Program-made: the position numbers and the translations under genes
The notes under the pieces: generated by a model
The model's database searches: none
Seen by the model: the letters and a program-made list of their open reading frames with translations, nothing else
What the model was told of the DNA's origin: nothing
Shown here: one piece after another, positions 1 to 6,482 of the stretch
Layout of the letters: every line of letters starts with the position of its first letter
Position numbering within the stretch: the stretch's first letter is position 1
NCBI GenBank assembly: GCA_020430005.1
Contig: JAGQKQ010000061.1
Span: forward strand, 1-8,984
Length of the DNA stretch: 8,984 nucleotides
Direction: 5' to 3'
Origin: Candidatus Omnitrophota bacterium
GTDB taxonomy: Bacteria; Omnitrophota; Gorgyraeia; Zapsychrales; Zapsychraceae

Positions 1-797
1 ATCTTCCTATTTGACGGTAGGGCGCCGGATGGTATGTCCCAATTGCCGTTATTTTCGTAATAGAAGCCCGGATGGGCCAGGCAGCAGATGCTGTAACCGT
101 CATTGAGAATATCCCGGCTAATGCCGATTTCACCTTCCGCGATAATTTCGTTTTTGTCATCGGTGTCTGCTCCGGTTATGTCGGCCGGATAGACTTTGTT
201 CAAAATGTCCATAGACGTATACAGCAGATAGCTTCCCACATGAGGGGCGAAGGGTGGATTGTCTTGAATATTGGTGTTGTGCGAGTGAAGGGAAATGCCG
301 CATAAACCCACATTATCTTTGGAATGAAATAAATCGTAATATTTTTTTAACCAGCCGTCGGCGAAGGGCCCTTCCAACGACGAGTTCATTAACAGGATTT
401 CTCCCCCGAACGATTGTTCCCGTAATTTCTGGATCGCGAAATTATAGGCGCCAAAGTCTTGTCCTAAGTTATCCCGGAAGTAGATTTTTTTAAGAAAAGG
501 GTATTTGGTTTGTAAATCCGTATATTGTTTCTGTTTTTCCGCACGAAATTGCTCGGCTTTTTCCTCACGGTAATAAGGCGCGAATAGTATAACCGATTTG
601 AAGGCGTCCCAAAATGTGGAAGAATAAGGGGTTTCGTTAATGATCAAAATCGCGTCAAAGTCCATGCCGGGATCGTAGCGCAAGGCATTATCCATAATAT
701 GACCCAGGCCGCAGGCCATGGAACGGCCATCTAAAACACGCTCGCGGTAAAGCGGGAATCCCGCCCAATCTGAAAAGACAACCATTGGTTTTTCCAT
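1..797 (-). CDS. RgpF-like polysaccharide glycosyltransferase, partial (3' end off the left edge)
   Basis: The reverse strand is open from the start codon at 797 to the window edge, giving 265 codons with no stop. The protein resembles the rhamnan synthesis F (RgpF) family, whose members act in cell-wall or O-antigen polysaccharide assembly. What I see: an N-terminal segment with a hydrophobic strand (DAILIINET, about residues 48-56), then FRDNLGQDFGAY at 107-118, then LLMNSSLEGPF at 135-145. These match the family pattern of 'N-x-G-x-DFGAY' followed by 'N-[DS]-S-x-x-GP'. A later segment, EGEIGISRDILNDGY (221-235), also fits. Typical RgpF is over 500 residues, so either much is missing or this is a short relative. 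The start is uncertain. ATG at 809 is only 2 bases from AGGAGG, while ATG at 797 is 14 bases from it; I prefer 797. The sugar and acceptor cannot be told. It is divergent from the aminotransferase operon. Confidence 0.72.
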   Translation of the reverse strand, partial: MEKPMVVFSDWAGFPLYRERVLDGRSMACGLGHIMDNALRYDPGMDFDAILIINETPYSSTFWDAFKSVILFAPYYREEKAEQFRAEKQKQYTDLQTKYPFLKKIYFRDNLGQDFGAYNFAIQKLREQSFGGEILLMNSSLEGPFADGWLKKYYDLFHSKDNVGLCGISLHSHNTNIQDNPPFAPHVGSYLLYTSMDILNKVYPADITGADTDDKNEIIAEGEIGISRDILNDGYSICCLAHPGFYYENNGNWDIPSGALPSNRK

Positions 798-804
798 GGA
801 AGAT

Positions 805-833
805 ATCATATCCTCCTGGTATTTGAACGTCAA
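805..833 (-). promoter_or_regulatory. Candidate sigma-70 promoter for the leftward gene
   Basis: On the reverse strand TTGACG (833-828) is followed after exactly 17 bases by TATGAT (810-805), five of six matches to consensus at each box. The predicted transcription start is at about 798, so an mRNA from here would begin almost at the ATG at 797 and be leaderless. An AGGAGG (817-812) lies in the spacer and would then not be transcribed from this promoter. It could instead serve ATG 809 if a promoter lies further upstream. The match may be chance. Confidence 0.4.
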
Positions 834-878
834 GAGTTGTTATTGGGAAAAGGACATTTAGCTTGTTATTCGAGGGGT

Positions 879-908
879 TTGACGCTAAAATAAATTTTTA
901 ATTATGGT
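879..908 (+). promoter_or_regulatory. Weak candidate promoter for the rightward operon
   Basis: TTGACG (879-884) followed after 18 bases by TATGGT (903-908), with an AT-rich spacer, is the best -35/-10 pair I find by eye upstream of the aminotransferase gene. A transcript would start near 915, just before the palindromic repeat, and carry a leader of about 150 bases containing that repeat. The -10 box is poor, so this is tentative. Confidence 0.25.
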
Positions 909-915
909 GGTTAGG

Positions 916-1049
916 GTGTCATTGCGATGCGCCAGGATTTCCGGCGCAGTGGCAATCTCAAAACTGGGATGTTAAATGTTAAAAGTAAAATGTTAAAATT
1001 CAGCCTACATAAGACCTTTAACATTCAACAATGCAAAGATTGTTTCGTT
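916..1049. repeat. GTGTCATTGCGA-class palindromic element, right end lost, with nested insert
   Basis: The left terminus GTGTCATTGCGA (916-927) is identical to the ends at 5404 and 6483. It is followed by a hairpin TGCGCC (928-933) / GGCGCA (943-948) and then GGCAATCTC. The loop is interrupted by the inverted-repeat insert at 970-1030. The right half resumes as AAAGATTGTTTCGT, ending near 1049, but the expected terminal TCGCAATGACAC is missing. The decayed end lies 15 bases before the aminotransferase ATG, within its leader. No protein is encoded. Confidence 0.8.
970..1030. repeat. Nested 61-base inverted-repeat element, copy 1
   Basis: The ends are inverted repeats. TGTTAAATGTTAAA (970-983) pairs with TTTAACATTCAACA (1017-1030) at 13 of 14 positions. 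The core contains GTAAAATGTTAAAA and CCTACATAAGACC. A nearly identical copy lies at 6536-6597, also in the loop of a GTGTCATTGCGA element. It is too small to encode a transposase. Confidence 0.8.
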
Positions 1050-1063
1050 ATAGGTAAAATAAT

Positions 1064-2167
1064 ATGATTCTTTGCAGTAATCCACAAGCCCAATATCAGG
1101 TGCTTAAGGGAGACATTGATGCGGCTATCCGGGAGGTTTTTGAAGGCGGCCGGTATATTCTGGGACCAAATGTTGCGGCTCTTGAACAGGAATTCGCGGC
1201 GTTTATCGGTGTTCAGTATGGCATCGGTGTGGCGAATGGAACCGACGCGCTTAAAATGGCGTTAAGAGCTTGCGGTATTTCGCATGGTGATGAGGTGATC
1301 ACGGTTTCGCATACGGCGGCGGCCACGGTTTCGGCGATTGCGGAAATCGGAGCTGTTCCTGTGTTACTTGATATCAATCCTCACGATTATACAATGGATT
1401 GCGAAAAGCTGGCGACCGCGTTAACCAAACATACCCGGGCCATTGTGCCGGTTCATCTTTACGGGCAGTGCGTGGATATGGATCGTGTTATGGAATTTGC
1501 CCGGCAACATGATTTAACAGTTATTGAAGATTGCGCGCAGGCGCATGGCGCTTTGTATAAAGGGAAACCGGCCGGATCGTTTGGGGACATGGCGGCGTTC
1601 AGCTGTTATCCGACCAAGAATTTGGGGGCGATTGGCGACGCCGGTTTAATTATTACCAATAATGGTGATCTGGCCGAAAAAACGCGGCAGTTGCGCGAAT
1701 ATGGATGGAATGAGAAACGGGAAACACAAAGCCTGGGGTTTAATTCCCGTCTGGATGAAATTCAAGCGGCCATTTTACGGGTGAAGTTGAAACATCTGGA
1801 TCGTTTTAATGAGCAGCGGCAATTTTTGGCCAAAGAATATCAACAAGGATTGCAGGATTTGGATCTTACTTTACCGGTCACCCGCGAAGGCAACACGCAT
1901 GTTTATCACTTGTATGTTGTCTGTTCGTCCGACCGTGAGCATTTAAAACGTGTGCTGGCCAAAAGTGAAATTTATGCGGGTATTCATTATCCGCAGGCAG
2001 TTCATCAGCAAAAAGGATTTCAGAAAGTCGCGCGTATCGCTGGCAACTTGACGAACACCGAAGAGGCCGTGCAGCATATTTTATCGCTGCCAATGTATCC
2101 GGAATTATCTCCCGATGAGATGGGGAAAATTCTGGAATGTATTCGTTCCGCTTTTAGAAAGGTTTAA
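1064..2167 (+). CDS. DegT/DnrJ/EryC1/StrS-family PLP-dependent sugar aminotransferase
   Basis: The 367-residue protein is of normal length for the family that transfers an amino group, usually from glutamate, to a keto group on a nucleotide-linked sugar in the cytoplasm. Visible landmarks: the N-terminal NPQAQYQVLKGDIDAAI region; GTDAL (59-63), which contacts the PLP phosphate; VIEDCAQAHG (153-162), with D156 expected to pair with the pyridine nitrogen; FSCYPTKNLGAIGDAG (179-194), with K185 as the Schiff-base lysine; GFNSRLDEIQAA (225-236); and HYPQAVHQQ (308-316). All key residues are present. The start is supported by alignment to the family N terminus. The ribosome site is weak (AGG 9 bases upstream). 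It is the first gene of the rightward run and lies one base from the C-methyltransferase gene. The position aminated (C3 or C4) cannot be decided from sequence, but the neighbour favours a C3-amino, C-methylated sugar. Confidence 0.93.
   Translation: MILCSNPQAQYQVLKGDIDAAIREVFEGGRYILGPNVAALEQEFAAFIGVQYGIGVANGTDALKMALRACGISHGDEVITVSHTAAATVSAIAEIGAVPVLLDINPHDYTMDCEKLATALTKHTRAIVPVHLYGQCVDMDRVMEFARQHDLTVIEDCAQAHGALYKGKPAGSFGDMAAFSCYPTKNLGAIGDAGLIITNNGDLAEKTRQLREYGWNEKRETQSLGFNSRLDEIQAAILRVKLKHLDRFNEQRQFLAKEYQQGLQDLDLTLPVTREGNTHVYHLYVVCSSDREHLKRVLAKSEIYAGIHYPQAVHQQKGFQKVARIAGNLTNTEEAVQHILSLPMYPELSPDEMGKILECIRSAFRKV
2157..2162 (+). promoter_or_regulatory. Ribosome binding site that fixes the C-methyltransferase start
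   Basis: GAAAGG at 2157-2162 lies 6 bases before the ATG at 2169. This supports 2169 over the longer in-frame ATG at 2115, which lies within the aminotransferase gene. Confidence 0.6.
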
Positions 2168-2168
2168 G

Positions 2169-3383
2169 ATGAGAACATGTCGTATTTGTGATAGTGCATT
2201 AACAGAAATTATGTCGTTCGGGGATATGCCGATAGCCAATGGTTTTTTAACATCGCTGGAAGAAAAAGAATTTCTGTTTCCGATGACGCTGCATTTCTGT
2301 TCGCAATGTTATATGGTACAGCTCGGCGAAACGGTTCCGCCTGAAGCGATGTTTAATGGTAATTATCAATTTGTGTCGTCCACGTCTAAGGCGATGGCAG
2401 ACCATTTTCAAGGGAATGCCGAAGAAATTCAAACGCGATTAAAAAATGTGTCCGATCCGTTTGTGGTTGAGCTGGGTTGTAATGACGGGATTATGTTAAA
2501 ACATATCGCTCAGGCGGGTATTCGTCATCTGGGTATTGAACCGTCGGCGAATGTGGCGGAGATGGCCAAAGCCAATGGCGTCAATGTGTCGGTTCAGTTT
2601 TTTAATAAGGCGACGGCAGAGAAAATTAAGGCCGAACACGGTCAGGCCGATGTGATTTGCGGTTCCAATGTGTTTTGTCATATTGAAGATTTGAATTCGG
2701 TGTTTGAAGGGATTCAGGTTTTACTGAAAGATGGTGGAGTTCTATTTTTTGAGGACCCGTACATTTATGACATCGTAAAAAAATCATCTTTTGATCAAAT
2801 TTACGATGAGCATGTGTATTACTTCAGCGGTTTGTCGGTGGCGGAGTTGGCCAAACGGCATCAGTTGCAACTTGTGGATATGGCGCATCAGGATGTGCAT
2901 GGCGGTTCCATGCGCTATTACATTCAGCCGGGAAGTCAAAATACTGTTACGGAACGTGTGGTGGAATGGATTCAGAAAGAAGAAGATATTCAGTTGAATG
3001 ATACCCGGGGATATGAAAAGTTTAAAGACAGTGTGAATGCCATTTGCCGGGATTTAAAAACAATGCTGGAAGATATTAAACAGCGTGGTGATAAAGTGGT
3101 CGGTTATGGCGCGACGTCAAAAAGTACGACGTTGTTAAATTATGCGGGGATTGGGCATGATTTGATCGATTATATCAGTGATAACACGCCGAACAAAATT
3201 AATAAATATACGCCGGGAACGCATATTCCGATTAAAGCGTACGAAGAATTTCAGCAGGATAACGCGCGCCATGTGCTTTTGTTGGCCTGGAATCATAAAA
3301 AAGAAATTTTTGCGAAAGAAAAAGATTTTCGCGCATCCGGTGGACGGTTTATCACATTCTTTCCGGAAGTTGTGATTGAATAA
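2169..3383 (+). CDS. TylC3/EvaC/TcaB9-type sugar C-methyltransferase (zinc-binding N domain)
   Basis: The 404-residue protein has the three-part layout of nucleotide-sugar C-methyltransferases. First is an N-terminal zinc-binding domain with paired cysteines C4/C7 and C44/C47. Second is a Rossmann SAM domain with VVELGCNDG (99-107) and a GSNVFCHIEDL segment (165-175). Third is a C-terminal domain with VGYGATSKSTTLLNY (311-325) and DNTPNKINKYTPGTHIPI (338-355). IYDEHVYYFS (211-220) holds Y212, E214 and H215. As I recall, the same Tyr-x-Glu-His arrangement forms the active site of TcaB9, with His as the base. The family methylates C3 of a dTDP-4-keto (amino-)deoxysugar, using the 4-keto group to acidify C3. 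The start at 2169 gives CRIC next to the N terminus and a one-base gap to the aminotransferase stop, suggesting coupled expression. An in-frame start at 2115 would add 18 residues lying inside the upstream gene and is not favoured. Confidence 0.9.
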   Translation: MRTCRICDSALTEIMSFGDMPIANGFLTSLEEKEFLFPMTLHFCSQCYMVQLGETVPPEAMFNGNYQFVSSTSKAMADHFQGNAEEIQTRLKNVSDPFVVELGCNDGIMLKHIAQAGIRHLGIEPSANVAEMAKANGVNVSVQFFNKATAEKIKAEHGQADVICGSNVFCHIEDLNSVFEGIQVLLKDGGVLFFEDPYIYDIVKKSSFDQIYDEHVYYFSGLSVAELAKRHQLQLVDMAHQDVHGGSMRYYIQPGSQNTVTERVVEWIQKEEDIQLNDTRGYEKFKDSVNAICRDLKTMLEDIKQRGDKVVGYGATSKSTTLLNYAGIGHDLIDYISDNTPNKINKYTPGTHIPIKAYEEFQQDNARHVLLLAWNHKKEIFAKEKDFRASGGRFITFFPEVVIE

Positions 3384-3387
3384 ATAA

Positions 3388-3455
3388 TTGTCGCTCGTCT
3401 CTCGTTGCTCGTTGCTAGTCATCGCGAGCGACGAGTCCCGAGCAACGAGCAACTA
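3388..3455. repeat. Inverted array of CGAG-type heptamers, copy A
   Basis: The left arm is four 7-base units, TCGCTCG, TCTCTCG, TTGCTCG, TTGCTAG (3391-3418). The right arm carries the reverse-complement units CGAGCGA, CGAGTCC, CGAGCAA, CGAGCAA (3425-3452) followed by CTA. The arms can fold into a long imperfect hairpin with a 6-base loop, 20 of 28 positions pairing. It fills almost the whole gap between two genes and ends 3 bases before the ATG at 3459. There is no T tract after it, so it does not look like a standard terminator. Confidence 0.8.
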
Positions 3456-3458
3456 AAT

Positions 3459-4439
3459 ATGATAGACTATTTTACTAATAAAACGATTCTCATTACCGGA
3501 AGTCAGGGATATTTAGGGACACAGATTAAATCAGCGCTTGCCTCGGCGTCGTGCCGGATTGTGGCGTTCGACCGGAAGCTTCCGGAGAATTCATCCGATA
3601 CCGGTAAGGCCGAGATCCGCTATGTGCAGGGCGATGTGCAAGATCCGGCCATTTGGGATCAGCTTCTGGATGGCGTGGATATTATTTTTCATTTGGCCGC
3701 GCAAACCAGTTCCCGGGCGGCGAATGAAAATCCGTTAATGGATTTGCAGGCCAATGTGGTGCCGGTTTTAAATTTGATTACAGCCTGTCACCGGAACAAT
3801 CGCTTTCCGGATATTCTTTTCGCGGGTACCGCGACACAGGTTGGCCTAACGGAAAGTTATCCGGTCAATGAATCCTGGAAAGATGAACCGATTACGATTT
3901 ATGATATTCATAAACTGACGGTTGAACAACATCTCAGGTTTTACGCGAAGAATAAGGGGCGCGCGGTAACGTTGCGTTTGGCGAATTTGTATGGTCCGGG
4001 TCCAAAGAGTTCTAACGCGGATAGAGGGATTTTGAACTGGATGGTCCGTCAGGCGATTGATCAGCAACCATTAATGGTTTATGGGGATGGCAGTTTTGTC
4101 CGCGATTATATTTTTGTGGATGATGTGGTGCGGGCGTTTTTACTGGCCGCAGTTCATATGGATCAAACCACGAAACAGTATTTTGTGTTGGGAACGGGGG
4201 AAGGGCACACTTTTTTGGAAATGGTGACGTGTATTCAAGAAACAGTTAAACGTTTATTGGGATACAAGGTTCAAGTGCAAACGGTTCCGCCGCCGGAGAA
4301 TTTATCACCGATTGAATTTCGCCGTTTTGTGGCGGATTCTTCCGCATTTCAAAATGCAACGGGATGGAAGGCCGATGTTTCTTTAAAAGAGGGAATTGAA
4401 CGGACTGTTGAATATTTTATAAAGGAAACCGCACAATGA
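3459..4439 (+). CDS. NAD-dependent sugar epimerase/reductase, extended SDR (first of a coupled pair)
   Basis: The 326-residue protein has the extended short-chain dehydrogenase fold used by nucleotide-sugar 4-epimerases, 4-ketoreductases and related enzymes. Visible: NAD-binding GSQGYLG (14-20, GxxGxxG); HLAAQTS (78-84); the catalytic set T124 in AGTATQVG and YDIHK (148-152, YxxxK); ANLYGPGPKSS (175-185); and GDGSFVRDYIFVDDV (209-223), the usual sugar-nucleotide binding loop. It lacks the TDE motif of 4,6-dehydratases, so an epimerase or reductase is likelier. I take the ATG at 3459. The frame is open upstream and a TTG at 3405 is possible, but those 18 codons lie wholly in the repeat at 3388-3455. 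There is no clear ribosome site before 3459. The stop overlaps the next start by 4 bases (ATGA). Exact substrate unknown. Confidence 0.88.
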   Translation: MIDYFTNKTILITGSQGYLGTQIKSALASASCRIVAFDRKLPENSSDTGKAEIRYVQGDVQDPAIWDQLLDGVDIIFHLAAQTSSRAANENPLMDLQANVVPVLNLITACHRNNRFPDILFAGTATQVGLTESYPVNESWKDEPITIYDIHKLTVEQHLRFYAKNKGRAVTLRLANLYGPGPKSSNADRGILNWMVRQAIDQQPLMVYGDGSFVRDYIFVDDVVRAFLLAAVHMDQTTKQYFVLGTGEGHTFLEMVTCIQETVKRLLGYKVQVQTVPPPENLSPIEFRRFVADSSAFQNATGWKADVSLKEGIERTVEYFIKETAQ

Positions 4440-5383
4440 ATATTCTCATTTTAGGAGGAGCCGGGTTTTTAGGATGTAATCTTGTCCGGCGGTGTTTAAA
4501 AGACGAAGGTCATACGATCAGGGTTGTCGATGCGCTGGACCCGCGTTTAAAAAGTACGACGGACAATCTGGCCGAGGTGATGGACCGTATTGATTTTATT
4601 CAGGGTAGTCTTTGTGACCGTGCCTTAATGGATAAAGTGGTGGCTGATGCGGATGTTATTTTTAACTGCGCGGCGCAGACATCGCATCCGTTGTCGTTAT
4701 CGGATCCTTTTTTTGATGTGGAAATGAATTGTGTGGGAAACCTTTGTTTGCTTGAGTCGGTTAAGGAAAAAAACCGCACCGCGAAAGTGATTTATACTTC
4801 CAGCAGTACGATTATCGGTAAGGCGTTAAATGAAGTCGTGGATGAAACCCATGGGGAAGCGCCTCTGGATATTTATTCGGCGAATAAGGGTGTGGCCGAG
4901 AAATATTACCGGATTTATCATACGCTTTACGATTTGAAAACCTTGTCGTTACGTTTCGCGAATTTGTACGGTCCTTATGGGAAAGGTTATCCGGAATTCG
5001 GTTTTATCAATTATTTTATTGAACTGGCCCGGACGGATCAGGATATTACGATTTACGGTGACGGCCGGCAAAACCGGAATGTCATGTATGTGGAAGACGC
5101 GGCGGATCTTTTGTATGAATCGGTTAAGCATGATAATGTTTTCGGGAATGTGTATTTTGCTGTTCACCGTGAACATTATTCAGTGAAAAAGATCGCGGAA
5201 GAAATTGTGAATGTGTTTGGAACAGGGCGTATTCGTCAGGTCGAGTGGCCGGATGTGCGTAAACGGATTGAAATTGATGATGTGGTTATTTCCGCGGCCA
5301 GACTTTTTTATGATATGCAGTTTGAGCCGAAACATACATTGCGGGAAGGATTACAGAAGACGAAAGAAGTTTATAATCAATAG
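4436..5383 (+). CDS. NAD-dependent sugar epimerase/dehydratase, extended SDR (second of a coupled pair)
   Basis: This 315-residue extended SDR starts inside the stop of the previous gene (ATGA overlap), with AAAGGA upstream, so the two are translationally coupled. Visible: GGAGFLG (7-13) for NAD binding; NCAAQTSHPLSLSDPF (77-92); TSSST (121-125) with the catalytic serine; YSANK (147-151, YxxxK); RFANLYGPYGKGYPEFGF (173-190); and GDGRQNRNVMYVEDAA (208-223). The last segment has RN where many relatives have RD. The general pattern resembles the UDP-glucose 4-epimerase and CDP-tyvelose 2-epimerase group, but the reaction cannot be named. It resembles its upstream neighbour in several motifs (AAQTS, R(L/F)ANLYGP, YGDG), so the pair probably descends from a duplication or acts on successive steps. 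Confidence 0.87.
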   Translation: MNILILGGAGFLGCNLVRRCLKDEGHTIRVVDALDPRLKSTTDNLAEVMDRIDFIQGSLCDRALMDKVVADADVIFNCAAQTSHPLSLSDPFFDVEMNCVGNLCLLESVKEKNRTAKVIYTSSSTIIGKALNEVVDETHGEAPLDIYSANKGVAEKYYRIYHTLYDLKTLSLRFANLYGPYGKGYPEFGFINYFIELARTDQDITIYGDGRQNRNVMYVEDAADLLYESVKHDNVFGNVYFAVHREHYSVKKIAEEIVNVFGTGRIRQVEWPDVRKRIEIDDVVISAARLFYDMQFEPKHTLREGLQKTKEVYNQ

Positions 5384-5403
5384 TGGTAGATTTTAAAAAT
5401 TTT

Positions 5404-5483
5404 GTGTCATTGCGAACGACCGAATGGGAGTGCGGCAATCTTAAAAAGATTGCTTCGTTCACGATGTTCACTCGCAATGACAC
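5404..5483. repeat. GTGTCATTGCGA-class palindromic element, intact 80-base copy
   Basis: The ends are a perfect 12-base inverted repeat, GTGTCATTGCGA (5404-5415) and TCGCAATGACAC (5472-5483). Inside are GAACGA (5414-5419) / TCGTTC (5455-5460) and a central hairpin GCAATCTT (5435-5442) / AAGATTGC (5446-5453) with a 3-base loop. This is the compact, uninterrupted form of the element seen at 916 and 6483. No coding capacity; no T tract follows, so terminator function is doubtful. Confidence 0.88.
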
Positions 5484-5484
5484 T

Positions 5485-5511
5485 AGGATTCAGGATTAAG
5501 AAGTCCTGATT
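5485..5511. repeat. Short AGGATT direct repeat and small hairpin next to the palindrome
   Basis: Directly after the palindrome, AGGATTC and AGGATTA stand in tandem (5486-5499). TCAGGA (5490-5495) pairs with TCCTGA (5504-5509) around an 8-base loop. It ends just before the ribosome site at 5513, so it may affect access of ribosomes to the next gene. The hairpin is weak. Confidence 0.4.
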
Positions 5512-5512
5512 A

Positions 5513-5519
5513 AAAGGAA
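5513..5519 (+). promoter_or_regulatory. Ribosome binding site of the third SDR gene
   Basis: AAAGGAA lies 6 bases before the ATG at 5526. It is one of the clearer ribosome sites in the window and fixes this start directly downstream of the repeats. Confidence 0.6.
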
Positions 5520-5525
5520 TTTATT

Positions 5526-6458
5526 ATGAAAGTATGTATTACCGGCGCATTAGGACATATCGGTTCGGCTTTTATCCGGCATTTGAATATCAAACATCTG
5601 GAAAAGGTTTATCTGGTCGATAACTTTTTAACCCAGCGATATGTTTCTTTATTTGATTTACCGGAAGGTATTCCATTTTCTTTCCACGAAATCGATATTC
5701 TTTCCGAAGATATGGAGACGATTATTAAAGACAGTGATGTGGTCATTCATCTGGCCGCGGTCACTAACGCGGAGGCCAGTTTTCATAATGCGGATATGGT
5801 AGAAGAAGTCAATAAAAAGGGCGTGGAACGGATCGCTCAATTATGTGCCAAGTATCAAGCGAAGTTGATGTTTCCTTCATCGACGAGTGTTTATGGTGTT
5901 CAGGAGGGGCTTGTTGATGAAAATTGTTCTGATGCCGACTTAAAACCGCAAAGTCCTTATGCTGATTCTAAGCTTCATGGGGAAAAATTTCTGCAAAGTT
6001 TAAAAGAAAGCGATGGATTGAATTATGTGGTCTACCGGTTGGGGACAATTTTCGGGTATTCCATTGGCATGCGGTTTCACACGGCGGTGAATAAATTTAT
6101 CTGGCAATCCTGTGCCCGGGAGCCGATTACGGTATGGCGCACGGCATGGGAACAAAAGCGACCTTATTGCGATTTAATGGACTGTGTGGACGCCTTAAAT
6201 TATACAATTAATGAAGACGTGTTTGACGGAGAGATTTATAATATTCTCACCACCAATTTAACGGTGAAAGATATTGTGGAAACGATTCAAAAGTATGTGC
6301 CGGATTTGGAAGTGAAATATGTGGACTCGCCGATTATGAACCAGCTTTCGTACAATATTTCCACCGAAAAGTCCTTGGCGCGTGGATTTAGCTATCATGG
6401 AAATCTTGATCATAGTATCAAAGAGTGTATCAATAAATTAAAACGGATGAATGCTTAG
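5526..6458 (+). CDS. NAD-dependent sugar epimerase/reductase, extended SDR (third copy)
   Basis: The 310-residue protein is an extended SDR but of a different subgroup from the two before it. Visible: TGALGHIG (6-13, GxxGxxG); HLAAVTNAEASF (75-86); FPSSTSVYG (116-124) with the catalytic Ser/Thr; YADSK (145-149, YxxxK); YRLGTIFGYSIGMRFHTAVN (170-189); and VWRTAWEQKRPYCDLMDCVDA (203-223). The last replaces the common RDYxxVxD loop with QKRPYCDLxD, implying a distinct sugar-nucleotide pocket. Such proteins act on nucleotide-activated sugars in the cytoplasm; the substrate and direction are unknown. The start is well supported by AAAGGAA 6 bases upstream. It is separated from the preceding pair by 142 bases, mostly palindromic repeat, and followed by a longer repeat block. 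Confidence 0.87.
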   Translation: MKVCITGALGHIGSAFIRHLNIKHLEKVYLVDNFLTQRYVSLFDLPEGIPFSFHEIDILSEDMETIIKDSDVVIHLAAVTNAEASFHNADMVEEVNKKGVERIAQLCAKYQAKLMFPSSTSVYGVQEGLVDENCSDADLKPQSPYADSKLHGEKFLQSLKESDGLNYVVYRLGTIFGYSIGMRFHTAVNKFIWQSCAREPITVWRTAWEQKRPYCDLMDCVDALNYTINEDVFDGEIYNILTTNLTVKDIVETIQKYVPDLEVKYVDSPIMNQLSYNISTEKSLARGFSYHGNLDHSIKECINKLKRMNA

Positions 6459-6482
6459 ATTTGTTGCTTGGTATTATTTTTG

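Noticed and set aside
72..493. Open frames on the forward strand at 72-305 and 254-493
   Set aside because: They lie antisense to the continuous RgpF-like reverse frame, whose protein has recognisable family motifs; the forward products resemble nothing and have no ribosome site.
2115..2168. Upstream ATG start extending the C-methyltransferase by 18 residues
   Set aside because: It lies inside the aminotransferase gene; the ATG at 2169 has GAAAGG at proper spacing and puts the zinc cysteines at the usual distance from the N terminus.
3388..3455. CRISPR array or Rho-independent terminator
   Set aside because: Units are only 7 bases with no spacers and appear in both orientations, so it is not CRISPR. 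There is no T tract after the hairpin, so terminator evidence is lacking. The same applies to 7376-7458.
3405..3458. Upstream TTG start extending the first SDR by 18 residues
   Set aside because: The added codons are wholly made of the heptamer repeat, and the protein begins a normal SDR N terminus from the ATG at 3459.
5404..5483. Terminator after the SDR pair
   Set aside because: The hairpin is strong but is not followed by a T run, and the same element occurs at other positions, including ahead of the first gene of the run.
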